Source of the DNA: Girardinichthys multiradiatus
Taxonomy: Eukaryota; Chordata; Actinopteri; Cyprinodontiformes; Goodeidae
Direction: 5' to 3'
DNA: 64,000 nucleotides
Assembly: GCF_021462225.1 (NCBI RefSeq)
Contig: NC_061794.1
Location: 17,439,784 to 17,503,783 of the forward strand
Shown here: piece after piece, positions 12,740-24,600 of the stretch
Layout: the number at the start of each line of letters is the position of its first letter
Numbering within the stretch: the stretch's first letter is position 1
Position numbers and translations under genes: made by a program
The notes under the pieces: model-generated
Seen by the model: only the letters and a program-made list of their open reading frames with translations
The model's database searches: none
Told to the model about the DNA's origin: nothing

Positions 12740-14164
12740 TTTAGTTTATACAACTCATTCGGCAAATACAGTCCAATGGTGGGCTCCACAGACTCCCTAG
12801 GGACTCACAGATTAGCCTTGGCGGAAGCAGCTAATCCCCTCACATACCTACCAACACATTTCCTTTTTTTTTTCCAACCCCTTTTTCTCTTTCTTTTCCA
12901 AATGCACCTGAGAACAGAGGGTGGGGAACCAGGAAAGATTGCACGATCACCATGAAAGTTGCCATCCTAAACTTTAAACACTTTAAATACTCCAACAGTT
13001 TCTAATTTTAAAAAAGTAAGTTTTTTCATGTTTTCCAATAATGTGTCTTTCTTTTTTTTGATATTAAGTCATAAGATTAACACCATCTTAGATGTTAAAA
13101 GCCTTAGATGTTAAAGTCAATTAATGTTTATTTTCAACACTGAAATGTGGACCAGAAATGGCTGCATTTCTTTACTGAAGGCAAAGTGGGGCTTATTGAT
13201 AACTGTGTAAAAGAAATATCTGGATTTATTGGCATCTTTAACAAGTATATGTTAGCACCGTAGTTCATTAGGAAAGTTAGACCTGACTCCTAACAGCATG
13301 CACACTCAATCCCAGTAAATTCAGAAGATGTCAGGAATGAATGCTTCTGACATTTGCACTCTCACATGTCAGCCCTCAAGAACATCTGTGGAAAATTTCA
13401 TGGCTGCACCACATGTGTGAAACTGGTTCGAACTTCTGTTCCTTACAATCACAAAATATATATGTACTTATCCTCAGCTCAATCACACAAGAGTCATAAA
13501 AGCCTTATAATAGAGCAGGATATCAGACAAAATGTATTTAACATTAAACTTTTAATTCACTTTGTTTTCTCTTTTTGTTTTGCTTTGGCCTATAGAGAAT
13601 TTTGTAAGGTTATATGTGGTTAATATTTCTCCCTTTTTTCCAGTCTGTTGCTAATAATGTCAATATGTAAGTGCCAAACAGGTGGTCTATTGTTTGTAAT
13701 ATTTTTGTTCTTGTCATATTTATGTTTAGTCTTAAAATTTATGATTTCTAAATGTAGTAAGGTTGTGCAGCTGTGATGAAATCCAAATATCCATGATCTC
13801 TGAACACAACATAAGTTTCAATTAGTATGTGTGCTTTGCAAAGAGCAGAGAAAATCTATCTCTGAGCGGGGACACAAAAACAGATGGAGCAATGGAAAAA
13901 GTCAGGGAGGGGTGAAGGGGTTTTTCTCCAGAGGATTTACTGAAACCATGCTGCTTTACCCTTAACCTTTCTGGTGCTGCTGCCAATTTATTGAAATTTA
14001 CAGCAATAACAAAGAAAAACTCTGCATTTTCAAATGAGGAAGACTTAAATGACACAAAAAAGTTTAAAATTATAAGTTTGAGTATTTGCAAAATAAATAA
14101 CAGAATGATGGAATCTGTATAATCTGTTTATAAGTTTATAGCTTTTTCCATTGTTGAAAACCGG
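12740..14164. other. Non-coding stretch, nothing recognised
   Basis: AT-rich with homopolymer T tracts. Short open frames (13354-13623 plus, 13822-14091 minus) show no domain. Confidence 0.5.
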
Positions 14165-14930
14165 AAACTTTAATACATTTATTGGGATCTGATAGACCAT
14201 TACAAATTACTTTTCAGAACCATTTCTGCTTGAATGTACAGCTGCAAGTCTTCTGGGATATGTTTCTTCCATCTTTGCACATCTACAGACAGATATTTGC
14301 AGAATAGCTCAAACTCAGTTACATTCAATGGAGAATGTTTGTGAATGGGTTTCTTTCAAGCTGCAAATCCTTAATTGGATTTTGATTTGGACTTTGACTG
14401 GGCCATTATAACTCTGGAAAATGCTTTGATTTCAATCATTTCATTGTAGCTCTGGTTGTGTGCTTAGGGTCATTGTTCTGCGGGAAGGTGAATCTTCGAC
14501 CCAGTCTCAACTCTTTTGAAGCCAATAAATGGTTTTCCCCCGGGACTCCCCTGCATTTTGCTCCATTCATTTTGCCATAAACTCAGCTCCTGTCCCTGAT
14601 GAAAAAAAGCATCCCCACAAGCATGTTTCATTATAGGGAAGATGTTTGGTTAGCTTTCCACCATTTGGGACTTTTGCTTGTAGGCCATTTAGTCAATGTT
14701 GGTCTCGTGTAATGCTCTTTTGCATATATGAAAGGCTACAATTTTGCAATGGATCTATGACTAAATTTGCCCTGTGAGATGTTCCGAGTTTCAGCTTTTA
14801 ATTAGGTGTCTTCTGAATGTTGCACTAGATTGCATTGAGGCGTATCTGCGTAAAAAGGGTGCTGGGTACAAATGCACATCACATTTCTCACTCTTGTATT
14901 TGTAAAAAAGCAATTCATAAATCATTATCA
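14165..14930 (-). mobile_element. Decayed Tc1-like transposon, internally deleted
   Basis: Read on the plus strand, this is the antisense of a common fish Tc1-like element. Landmarks in order are 'cccaataaa'-type terminal sequence (antisense near 14178), 'tcttctgggatatgt', 'gactgggccattata', 'agggtcattgttctg' (antisense of the second catalytic D region, Q-N-N-D-P-K-H), 'catccccacaagcatg', and the far-end landmarks 'gttgcactagatt' and 'gggtacaaatgcacatcaca'. The N-terminal half of the transposase is missing between about 14690 and 14800. Many substitutions; not coding. Confidence 0.75.
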
Positions 14931-16942
14931 TTAAAAATATGCTTTTTTATGCTATCCTGGTTTGGATATTTTATTTGTGTTAAAATCACCTATCTTGTTA
15001 TTATCATGTTCTGAAGGTGTATTTTTTTAATTGTACAGTATATATAAAACCTAAAAAGTCAAAAGTACGGCCAGAAACCAGGAGAAAGTTTGACACTTTT
15101 TCAAAAGCTTTACACTTCACTGATTAGTGTTGTTACATTAGAAAAAAATAAGCAAAAGACGAGCTTCTACTTTAAGATTAACACATATTTAACAGGGTAT
15201 TTACCTGCTTTATGAAATGACTGACTACATTGTATGTGTCACACTGGACAAAGCCTAAATAGATGAGCACCTGCAGAATTTTCATTAGTCCCAGAAGAGC
15301 CATATTATAAAAAGCCATATTATAAATCAAATACAGCACAACATGTGATGCTTGTTTGTGAAAAGTTTACAACAACCACACTTGATTCAGGCAGAGGGCT
15401 TGACAACACATAATCACTCCCCTGCTACAACTTTACCACAAGTATCCGATGGTTTTGCAGCAGCTAAGCCTTCTGCAAAGTAACTAAGACAAGGTCACAA
15501 AGTCATAGGTTAAAACCACTTTGGCTCCTAGTGGGAGATTTGGTTTCCTAAGGTTGGTATGGGCGTGTGAGCACGTCTTGTTTAGCCACTTCAGCTCTCT
15601 ATAAAACTCATCTCCTCCTGCTGACCACTGGCGTAATATCCTGTGTGGTTTGGTATGTTGGTTCACATATGCTTGTTTTTTATTTCTCTTTGTATCCCCA
15701 AGCTCTTCTTATTTTCTGACATTTTTGTGTTACCTGTAATGCATTCCTTGTCTTTAATTTTAACCTGAGTTGGGCAGTATTTCCATATAACCTTAATTTC
15801 CTTTCGTTGTTCAACTGCATTGCACTTCTCTTTTTGTTAAACTTCTTCTTCTGTGTTTCTATTGACTAAAAAAGACCCTTTTATTTGGCCACTTAATTTC
15901 ACTCTATCCATCATTTAGAAAGTCCTAGGTCTGTTTACATCGACTGGATGGAAATCCTGCGGCAAACTAAAAGCAGATTACAGTAGATTTCTTAAATTGA
16001 ACAGAGAGGAAGAGAACAAGACCAGGGCTACTTTTAAAGGATTATTACTTTTAACCCCTTAAATAAAGAAAAGGACACTGTTTTAATTTAGAGGGATTAC
16101 GTTTCTGCCTTAACAACTGGAAAGTGGCCAGGAAGAAAAAAAAAACAATCTGCCCAGTGGGTGTGGGTTTACTAACAACAATCTCTCCGTTTGTCTTCAG
16201 GATTCATGTTGCATCTCAGCTCTTTAGTTGCCTGTTGGTGGTCTCTTAAAAATCTTTATTAAATTGAAACATTTACAACAAATACAAACATTTCCAGCTC
16301 TCCCTGGCATTAAATTTGGACATAACATGTATTTTGAAGCAACTTTATTTTGTAGAATCCTGAAACTGGATGTTAGGCAGTTTCAGACATGTTGTTACTG
16401 GCTGAGCAGATGTTTAGTTGTAGGTATTTGAAATCACAACTATTCTTGTAACCCTATAGAGACTTTTAGCTGATCCAAAATGCTGCAGCCAGGGATCAGC
16501 TAAAAAAGAAGTTAATTCTGCTCGTATTTTAGCTTTTCTGCGTTAGCTGACAGTTAAATTACGATTAAAATTTAAAAGTCTACTTCTAACATATACCATC
16601 ATATTCAGTAAATCAGAATATGCATTACGATGAGTGTCATTTTTATCAGATTAAAAGTACCTTTTGAAAACAACAACTTTTAATCAGGTATTAAACATAG
16701 TCTTCATGAAGCCCACATTTCTCTATTGAAAATGTTTGTTCATTGGTCTGATGTAATATTCTAATCTTAAATGTCATGTTTTCATCAGTTGTGAGCTGAA
16801 ATAAAGGCTAGAGAACATCAGTCTGTGTGTAAGTAATCTATATAATGTGATTCACTAAGTTGTTGAACTTGCACCCAAAGTGAAACAGTGCTGGTTAGAG
16901 TAAGAGTGCTCGAGTGTGTCATCCTTGTTGAAGCCAGAAGAA
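14931..16942. other. Non-coding stretch, nothing recognised
   Basis: AT-rich DNA without a supported exon or repeat. Open frames are 67 codons or shorter. Confidence 0.5.
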
Positions 16943-17035
16943 TCAGAATCAGATTGAGCTTTATTGTCAAGTTTGTGGACACAAACAAGGAATTCGACTC
17001 CAGTACACTTTGCTCTCAGTGAAGTTCTTTTTTTT
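16943..17035. repeat. Short interspersed repeat, class uncertain
   Basis: 'agaatcagattgagctttat' followed by 'acaaggaattcgactcc' is a phrase I recognise from dispersed repeats in many fish genomes. I cannot assign the class or find its ends. Confidence 0.45.
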
Positions 17036-17148
17036 AATATAATAAATAGAATAAAAAATATATTTTTAATGTAAATATATAGTGACTTTACAAGAGATGT
17101 TCAGCTTTGTGTTAATACAGATGCAGCCACAAACACAACAGCAACATA

Positions 17149-18408
17149 CAGGGGTTAGACAATGAAACTGAAACACCTGTCATTTTAGTGTGGGAGGTTT
17201 CATGGCTAAATAGGACCAGCCTGGAAGCCAGTCTTCATTGATTGCACATTGCACCAGTAAGAGCAGAGTGTGAAGGTTCAATTAGCAGGGTAAGAGCACA
17301 GTTTTGCTCAAAATATTGAAATGCACACAACATTATGGGTGACATACCAGAGTTCAAAAGAGGACAAATTGTTGGTGCACATCTTGCTGGCGCATCTGTG
17401 ACCAAGACAGCAAGTCTTTGTGATGTATCAAGAGCCACGGTATCCAGGGTAATGTCAGCATACCACCAAGAAGGACCAACCACATCCAACAGGATTAACT
17501 GTGGACGCAAGAGGAAGCTGTCTGAAAGGGATGTTCGGGTGCTAACCCGGATTGTATCCAAAAAACATAAAACCACGGCTGCCCAAATCACGGCAGAATT
17601 AAATGTGCACCTCAACTCTCCTGTTTCCACCAGAACTGTCCATCAGGAGCTCCACATGGTCAATATACACGGCCGGGCTGCTATAGCCAAACCTTTGGTC
17701 ACTCATGCCAATGCCAAACGTTGGTTTCAATGGTGCAAGGAGCGCAAATCTTGGGCTGTGGACAATGTGAAACATGTATTGTTCTCTGATGAGTCTACCT
17801 TTACTGTTTTCCCCACATCCGAGAGAGTTACGGTGTGGAGAAGCCCCAAAGAAGCGTACCACCCAGACTGTTGCATGCCCAGAGTGAAGCATGGGGGTGG
17901 ATCAGTGATGGTTTGGGCTGCTTTATCATGGCATTCCCTTGGCCCAATACTTGTGCTAGATGGGCCAAGGACTACCGAACCATTCTTGAGGACCATGTGC
18001 ATCCAATGGTTCAAACATTGTATCCTGAAGGCGGTGCCGTGTATCAGGATGACAATGCACCAATACATACAGCAAGACTGGTGAAAGATTGGTTTGATGA
18101 ACATGAAAGTGAAGTTGAACATCTCCCATGGCCTGCACAGTCACCAGATCTAAATATTATTGAGCCACTTTGGGGTGTTTTGGAGGAGCGAGTCAGGAAA
18201 CGTTTTCCTCCACCAGTATCACGTAGTGACCTGGCCACTATCCTGCAAGAAGAATGGCTTAAAATCCCTCTGACCACTGTGCAGGACTTGTATATGTCAT
18301 TCCCAAGACGAATTGACGCTGTATTGGCCGCAAAAGGAGGCCCTACACCATAATAATAAATTATTGTGGTCTAAAACCAGGTGTTTCAGTTTCATTGTCC
18401 AACCCCTG
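17149..18408 (+). mobile_element. Tc1/mariner transposon, complete, DD36E spacing
   Basis: A 1260-bp element flanked by TA on both sides (17147-17148 and 18409-18410). Terminal inverted repeats are 31 bp (17149-17179 and 18378-18408) with one mismatch; the end sequence is CAGGGGTT. It encodes one transposase on the plus strand. The gap between the second catalytic D and the E is 36 residues, the spacing of the DD36E (Incomer) group; that assignment rests on spacing alone. Both ends and the target duplication are preserved, so it is a relatively young insertion. Confidence 0.92.
17335..18353 (+). pseudogene. Tc1-like transposase with one frameshift
   Basis: From ATG 17335 the protein begins with an F-K-R-G-Q-I-V-G helix-turn-helix (residues about 8-60). 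A G-R-K-R-K-L-S linker and second DNA-binding helix set follow, then the DDE domain: first D in L-F-S-D-E-S-T, then K-H-G-G-G-S-V-M-V-W. The frame breaks near 17960-17970, where one base appears lost in 'gatgggccaagg', and continues in the next frame with the second D in Y-Q-D-D-N-A-P and the E in N-I-I-E-P-L-W, ending A-K-G-G-P-T-P at 18353. No other stop interrupts it. Full length would be about 340 aa, normal for Tc1. The product would act on the element's inverted repeats in the nucleus. Confidence 0.9.
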
Positions 18409-18410
18409 TA

Positions 18411-21344
18411 AGTCCTGTCTGGTCATGTCTGACCTTTGCAGAGGCCTGTCTGTAGGTATTTCATTATGAAAACAGTAAAAAAAGGAAATTTAGCTAAACT
18501 GCAAACCAGTTACTTGAAAATTATAGCTCGCCACATATGATTACCCAACAAATAAACTGCGTCACTACATCTTCTGCTATCTTATTGGCTGTAAAGCCTG
18601 CTAGTAGCAAAGTAGACAAAATATATTAAATTTTACACAAAGAAAAGAAGACTCCAAAACTGAGCGTCAGTTTATGGTGACAAAACCAATGCAGAACAGA
18701 TCACTGTGTGAAACTAATATCCAAGATTCGGCTATCTTTAAGAAGGAACTTTCTAAACTTAACATGGCATTACTAGTGAATCTGCTGTTTCTTGTCACAG
18801 CTACTATTAGTTGTGACAAGAAACAGGAAACAGGGACCTGTCAGGAACAGTAAAGGCAGAAAACTGGAGTAACAAGCAGATAAAGAGCAGAAATAGACAT
18901 GAGGGAAGTGGTGGAGACAAAGACCAAATACCATCAGATTTGACGGACAAGAGACATGTAGAGATGTGGGAGCAGCCCTTCAGAGAAGGACAAATGATAT
19001 TGGAGGAGAAACAGCTGAGGAGTCCTGATGCAGAAAGAGGTCAGCAGGGAGGAAAGCGGCAACTTCCTCATTAATCACTGCAGGAGAATACACAAGGGAG
19101 GTGGCTATAAATATAAAACAGAAAACCTAGCACTATGATAGGGTGTAAAGATTTAACTTGAATGAGAAGACGAGGAGAAATACCTACTTGAAAGACTGCA
19201 ATACTTGTAGCGAAAAACAAAACTGTACTTGGTGAAATAAAAGCAGGAGAAAGGTTTGGTACATGGGGAGAAAGGACAAAAAAGCTATTGGAGACAAACG
19301 GCAGAGGGGTAAAAGGATTAAGAAGGAGAACATAAATAAAGATGGAGGCCTCTTAGTATCCATGGAGGTTAATATTGAGAATCCCATGATATGAGGCCTC
19401 CAGTAAAGGATTCCACTTTTCTCTGCCCTTTTCCTTTCATTTTAATTCTACTTTTTTTTATTCCACCCTACCTCCTCTTATCCTCTCACTGGTGTTCTCA
19501 TCTGTGCCCCTCTTTTGCTAAACCTCTTTTGTCCTTTTAGAATCCTTCCTGCTCTTCTTTTCCCAACCGGCTGCACACATGTAGGTATTAATCGGGCAAA
19601 TTTACATGAGAAAAGGCATTTTCAAAAGTTCTTATAGAGCTGAGAGCTGAGAGAAAGAGCCATACTTATTGACATATCTGCCTTTTGACTCTTTCATGTC
19701 TGGAATACCATCAACAGGAACATAATATGTGAAACAAAGTAGCTTTGCAAATATCTCTGAGGAGGCATGTACAGCATTAACTATGACCGCCATGAATTTA
19801 GCTCTGCTTTATTGAATGCAGACTTTTATAAAGCAGGTCCTTTGTTAGTTCCAACATCTCAATTTACCACAGAATTTACCAGAATTTAATGAACATATTG
19901 AATTATATAAAATTATCTATTTTACCACTCTCAGATTAGAGAGTTTGTACAAGGAGAAAATAAAGACTTTTGACATTTATTTTTTAAATTGGATGAGATT
20001 ATTTACCAGTAGGGGGCAGGAAGGCTCTCTTGTTGTATAAACACCTGAAACAAACCTACAAACACATTATGGTCTTCCAATAATATTGAACAGTGAGCTT
20101 TGAGTAAAGACTTTACAGATTCATTCTTGTCCACGAGATATGGAGGTAAATCTATCTGGTTGGACTTTGGTCTAAAGGGTCCCAGAATTTGTTAATTATT
20201 AATTTTGTTTATTTGTTTTTTTCATATTTTTCAAAATGCAAAACTGGTTGTAATTTGAACAGTATATTTACTATTTGTGGATGCACTTTGTGTCTTTGGT
20301 GCTGTTTTTGTTATACTCTTAAACATATAATAAAATGTTACACAAATAATAATGGTCGACAATGTTTTTTTCTCAAAGAAAAATCAGTAATATCTCTTTT
20401 CATTGTAAAGTTTAAAAACGCTACCAGTTCAGACCATAACATTTCCTTTTAAATCATTAAACAACTTCCAAGCACCTCTGTCTTTGTCTGGCAATGCATC
20501 AAAGCTTTCGCTCTCACATCAACCCTGATAGCTGTGACCCTCGCTCCTCTTTTTGGAAACCTTTGTTTAAATCCTTTTTATCTCTCATCTTGTCCAAGGT
20601 ATAAAATTCATTTGGAAGATAACGCTGTAACTGACCTCTGCACTGTCCCATCTCTTTCTTTGTGCTCACATATCAGTGGTTTTATGTGCAAGAAGATGAG
20701 ATCATATGAATATTTAAGAGAGGCCACAACACTGTATTGACTTTGGGAGAAATGACTGGATGCATTATGTGTAATATTTTGACTTTGTGGTCAGTAGATG
20801 TAATCCCTGCCTTTAGAAGATGTGCGATCAGACACATCACTTCAAGCCAATATTTTTTACAAACTTGTTTTGTAAATAATATTGGCGTGACATGATGTGG
20901 TCACCATTGTCAACACTCCAAAGGGTTGCCTTTTGTTTTTACATTTATTTAGGAATTATTTAGGAATACCATTTTCTCTTTTTAGTTTTGATGCTCCAAA
21001 GACATGCCTGTTAGGTATAATAAGCAGTAGAAAATGACTGACTGACTAGTTTTGATGCTATATGTTTATAACATAACCAAAATATTGCTTTTAGCATTCA
21101 CATTATCTCTTAAATTGATAACATCCCATCTTCTCACTGAAATCTCAGTTTTATGGTCTATGATGACTGCACCTGCTTTCCTACTCTACAAACACAAAAA
21201 TTGTAAAACACAAATGTGCAATATGATGAAATTGCATTTATTCAAATCTGAATAGCAACAGTTGACTTATTGTTGTACCTAAAATAATACATTGATTACA
21301 GCTATAATAGTGTTGTCTATAACATTCAATCATTGCCATTTCAA
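18411..21344. other. Non-coding stretch with one hairpin
   Basis: No exon recognised. The only structured site is the perfect hairpin listed separately at 18785-18826. Confidence 0.5.
18785..18826. repeat. Perfect 15-bp inverted repeat (hairpin)
   Basis: Arms CTGTTTCTTGTCACA (18785-18799) and its exact complement (18812-18826) with a 12-base loop. It may be a MITE remnant or a chance palindrome; no function is evident. Confidence 0.8.
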
Positions 21345-21640
21345 TCAGTCAGTCAGTCATCATCTATATTGCTTCTTCCATAGTGGGTCACGGGGGAGCT
21401 GGTGCCTATCTCCAGCAGTCTATGGGTGAGAGGCAGGGTACACCCTGGACAGGTCGCCAGTCCATCACAGGACAACACACAAACAACCAAGCACACACTC
21501 ATTCATACACCTAAGGGCAATTTAGAGAAACCAATTAACCTAAAAGGCATGTCTTTGGACTGTGGAAGGAAGCCGGAGTACCCGGTGAGAACCCACGCAT
21601 GCACGGGGAGAACATGCAAACTCCATGCAGAAAGACCCTG
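21345..21640 (+). repeat. Widespread fish interspersed repeat (LINE 3'-tail-like)
   Basis: Contains the familiar phrases 'ggtacaccctggacaggtcg', 'ccagtccatcacaggacaac', 'gggcaatttagagaaacc', 'gtctttggactgtggaagg' and 'aacatgcaaactccatgcag'. These occur thousands of times in teleost genomes, often at LINE 3' ends. The open frame at 21402-21641 is part of this repeat, not a gene. Confidence 0.75.
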
Positions 21641-24600
21641 AAAAGTTAATAGTTATTTTAAGTTAAATTCTACTTTAGAATGTAACAAGTTGATATTAAT
21701 TGATTAATTAGCCAAACTATTGGCCGGGCTGTCTAGCCTGCACTCTGCTGTTTAACACACCTTGCAAACTGTGCAGTTTCAAAAAGGCATTATTTTTTAC
21801 TTTTAGACCTCGTGACTTTCCAAAACAGCTGACTTTTTGTCATTTAACCAAGATAAATTGCGAAGGAGTTCTCGACTGCGTCAAATAGGTAAGAAAGGGG
21901 TGCTCCTACTTATAAAGTCAAACTAAACTCATTTCTCAAATTTCTCTGGCATGTTATTACTGATTTTAACCCATAGAAATTGTATGATGAAAATGAAAAA
22001 GGTAAATGGCTTTGACCTTTTTGAATTGTGCGATAAACTGAGACAGGAAACAGGCCTATGTCCAGCGCACAGGCGTGTGTGTTTACTCGAGTGTACACCT
22101 ACACATGGGCTTCAGACATCTATGATGAGACCAGAACATAACTGTAAATGTGCAAACATGTAGCCATCATGTAAATAAGATCTATAACATAAAGCAATCA
22201 CTCCAAATTATTTATAAGCCATGTAGATGTCTGAAGTGTAACAAGTTTTTTCTGACTGAAAGTAATATTAACATTTTGGTCAGAGGTCCCCAGGGATTAG
22301 CACATCCTGGACCTCATCATTAAAGAAATATCCTACAAATAGCAGTGGAAACATGCTAAAAACTTCACAGCAACTAAGGCAGGTTTGATTGCTGTAATGC
22401 AAAAATAGACCTTTACATTGATTATTTAGAAGGCTATAACTAAATTCTGGCATGCCATTTCTATTTAAATGCATATTATATTTATATATTATGTTCCTCG
22501 TTCCCACCTGATTACTCTCACCTGATTGCTATGACTTTCTCTTCTCCTTCTCCTGTATTGAAGTGCTCTGGTTTTCTCATCTCATTGCAAGATTCGACTG
22601 TTTTCCTTGACTGTTCACACTCATGTTATCATTTCCTTTTTCTGCCCGTGTTCTACGCATCGTTCACCTCATGCCCGCCTGCAAGTCTTTGCATTTTTAT
22701 AACTAAAACTTTCAGCGTAGCATGCCGTTTCCAAACTCGTGTCTGCATTTTGTCTGCTTACCATGCAAAACCTGACAATGCATATGTCTCTCCACTTTAT
22801 TTCACCTAACTTAATGTATAGACTTGTTTTGATTCCTTTTGACTACCTGGGTTGTTACCAATACCTAGTATAATCATCGTGTCAATAAGAAATATATATA
22901 TTTACTCTGAAAAAACATAAACATGTTCAGCACTTTTTCCACTTTTTCTACTGAACCGACTGAACCTTTGCTTGAACCATTTTGGCTTTAATTTAGACAC
23001 ACCCATTCTTGGCTGTTCAAGGTTTTCCGTGTGTGTTTAATCCTGTCACTCCATAATATAACACTGTCACTTAACCTTAGAAACCACACTTAGACATATT
23101 CACATGCACACATACAACAGCACTGTGACATGTTCTCACACTCCTTTACTTTGAGTTCAGACATTCAACCTTTCACATCATGTTTCAAATCCAAACACTC
23201 CTCCGTTGAGTATGTGCCATCTATAACCTGCATCCCACACACTCTTCATTCCCTTTTTTTCTCTCCCTCATCGACAACTGAACCTGCCTTTGTTTGGTGT
23301 GTCTGTGTGTTTTGACCATGCTCTCCCCTGCTGAGTGACAAATCTTTTCACCAAAGAGGCAATCAAGCAAGCGGAGAAACACACAAACACTCAGAGCCCC
23401 TGCATTTAATGAAGATTGAATGTAACAGTAGCCTCAGAGGTCCAAAATTCACTCTCATTTGGGTTCTTGTTTGAACCTGCAGCTGAAACTTGGATGATAG
23501 CAGCAAAGTATGTGGAAAGTGATCTGAGCCAGATTAATGTGTACGTGTGTGCATACGTGGATGCTACACACAAAGTCTTGCACATTTTATGCAAACATTT
23601 GCCATAGTTGGAGAGGAGATCTGTGATTTGGTTCGCTCTGCAGGGAGTCTGTTGACACAGTGAGGTTTCCCATGGATAAATTCTGAAGGGTAAATCCAGC
23701 TAAGACCTAGTTTCAAGACTGACATAGCATCTGCTGAGAACCTCTAAGAGTAAATACTGACTAGATGCCATTAGTAAAATTTACAAAGACATTACAGTCC
23801 ATTTCCCTCATTCAGTTTGATGTATTCATATTAAAAATCTCCTGCTCAGGAAAAAAAAAAAGATTTTACCATTTAGGCTGCGACTGGAAGTACACAGAGG
23901 ATGTCACCTCTCCCTTTTGGTAATTTTCACATACTAACTAACCTGAGATTTGCACCAATTGCATTGCCATTGATCAGACCAAACAACAAACGAGCAAAAG
24001 AGCAAGGACTGAAGGCCCTAAAGTGAGTAAAAGCTCTTTAAATAATTGAGAAGAAATAGCATTATTTGGAGAACCTGCTGGCTTTACATGACAAACTACC
24101 TCTTGCAGACACAACAGTCACAGGTTCAAAGCTGTCAAAAATAGCAGAGCAGGGCAGAGAGACCAGAGGTCAAAAGCTGAAGGTGATATCTGGGCCCTGG
24201 TGGAAGTGACTTTCTCAGTAAAAAAAGAGTGCAAAAAGTTTTACATGCAGCAGGCAATGGTTCAATGCAGTCTGGGTGTGGGGCATCAAGAACAAAATTA
24301 ATAGTTTTAAATAAAACAAGGACTGAATATTACAATCACAGTAGACAGAGTTTGGTGCACACAGTCTCTAGAATGGCACAATTCTGAATATAAACAGATG
24401 AAAACCAAACAGCAGTGTAGGCGTTAAAAACATGGCAGAGCCGAGCTGTGGCACAGCGTTTTAAAAGTCATACCACAGATATCTAGTTACAGCTACTTAG
24501 TTTTCCAGTTTAATATTTATTAAACCGCATCAAATACAAATTGCAAAAATAAGACAAAACTTCTTTCATCATCTCTTTCTAGCATCTCATCTTTAAAATC

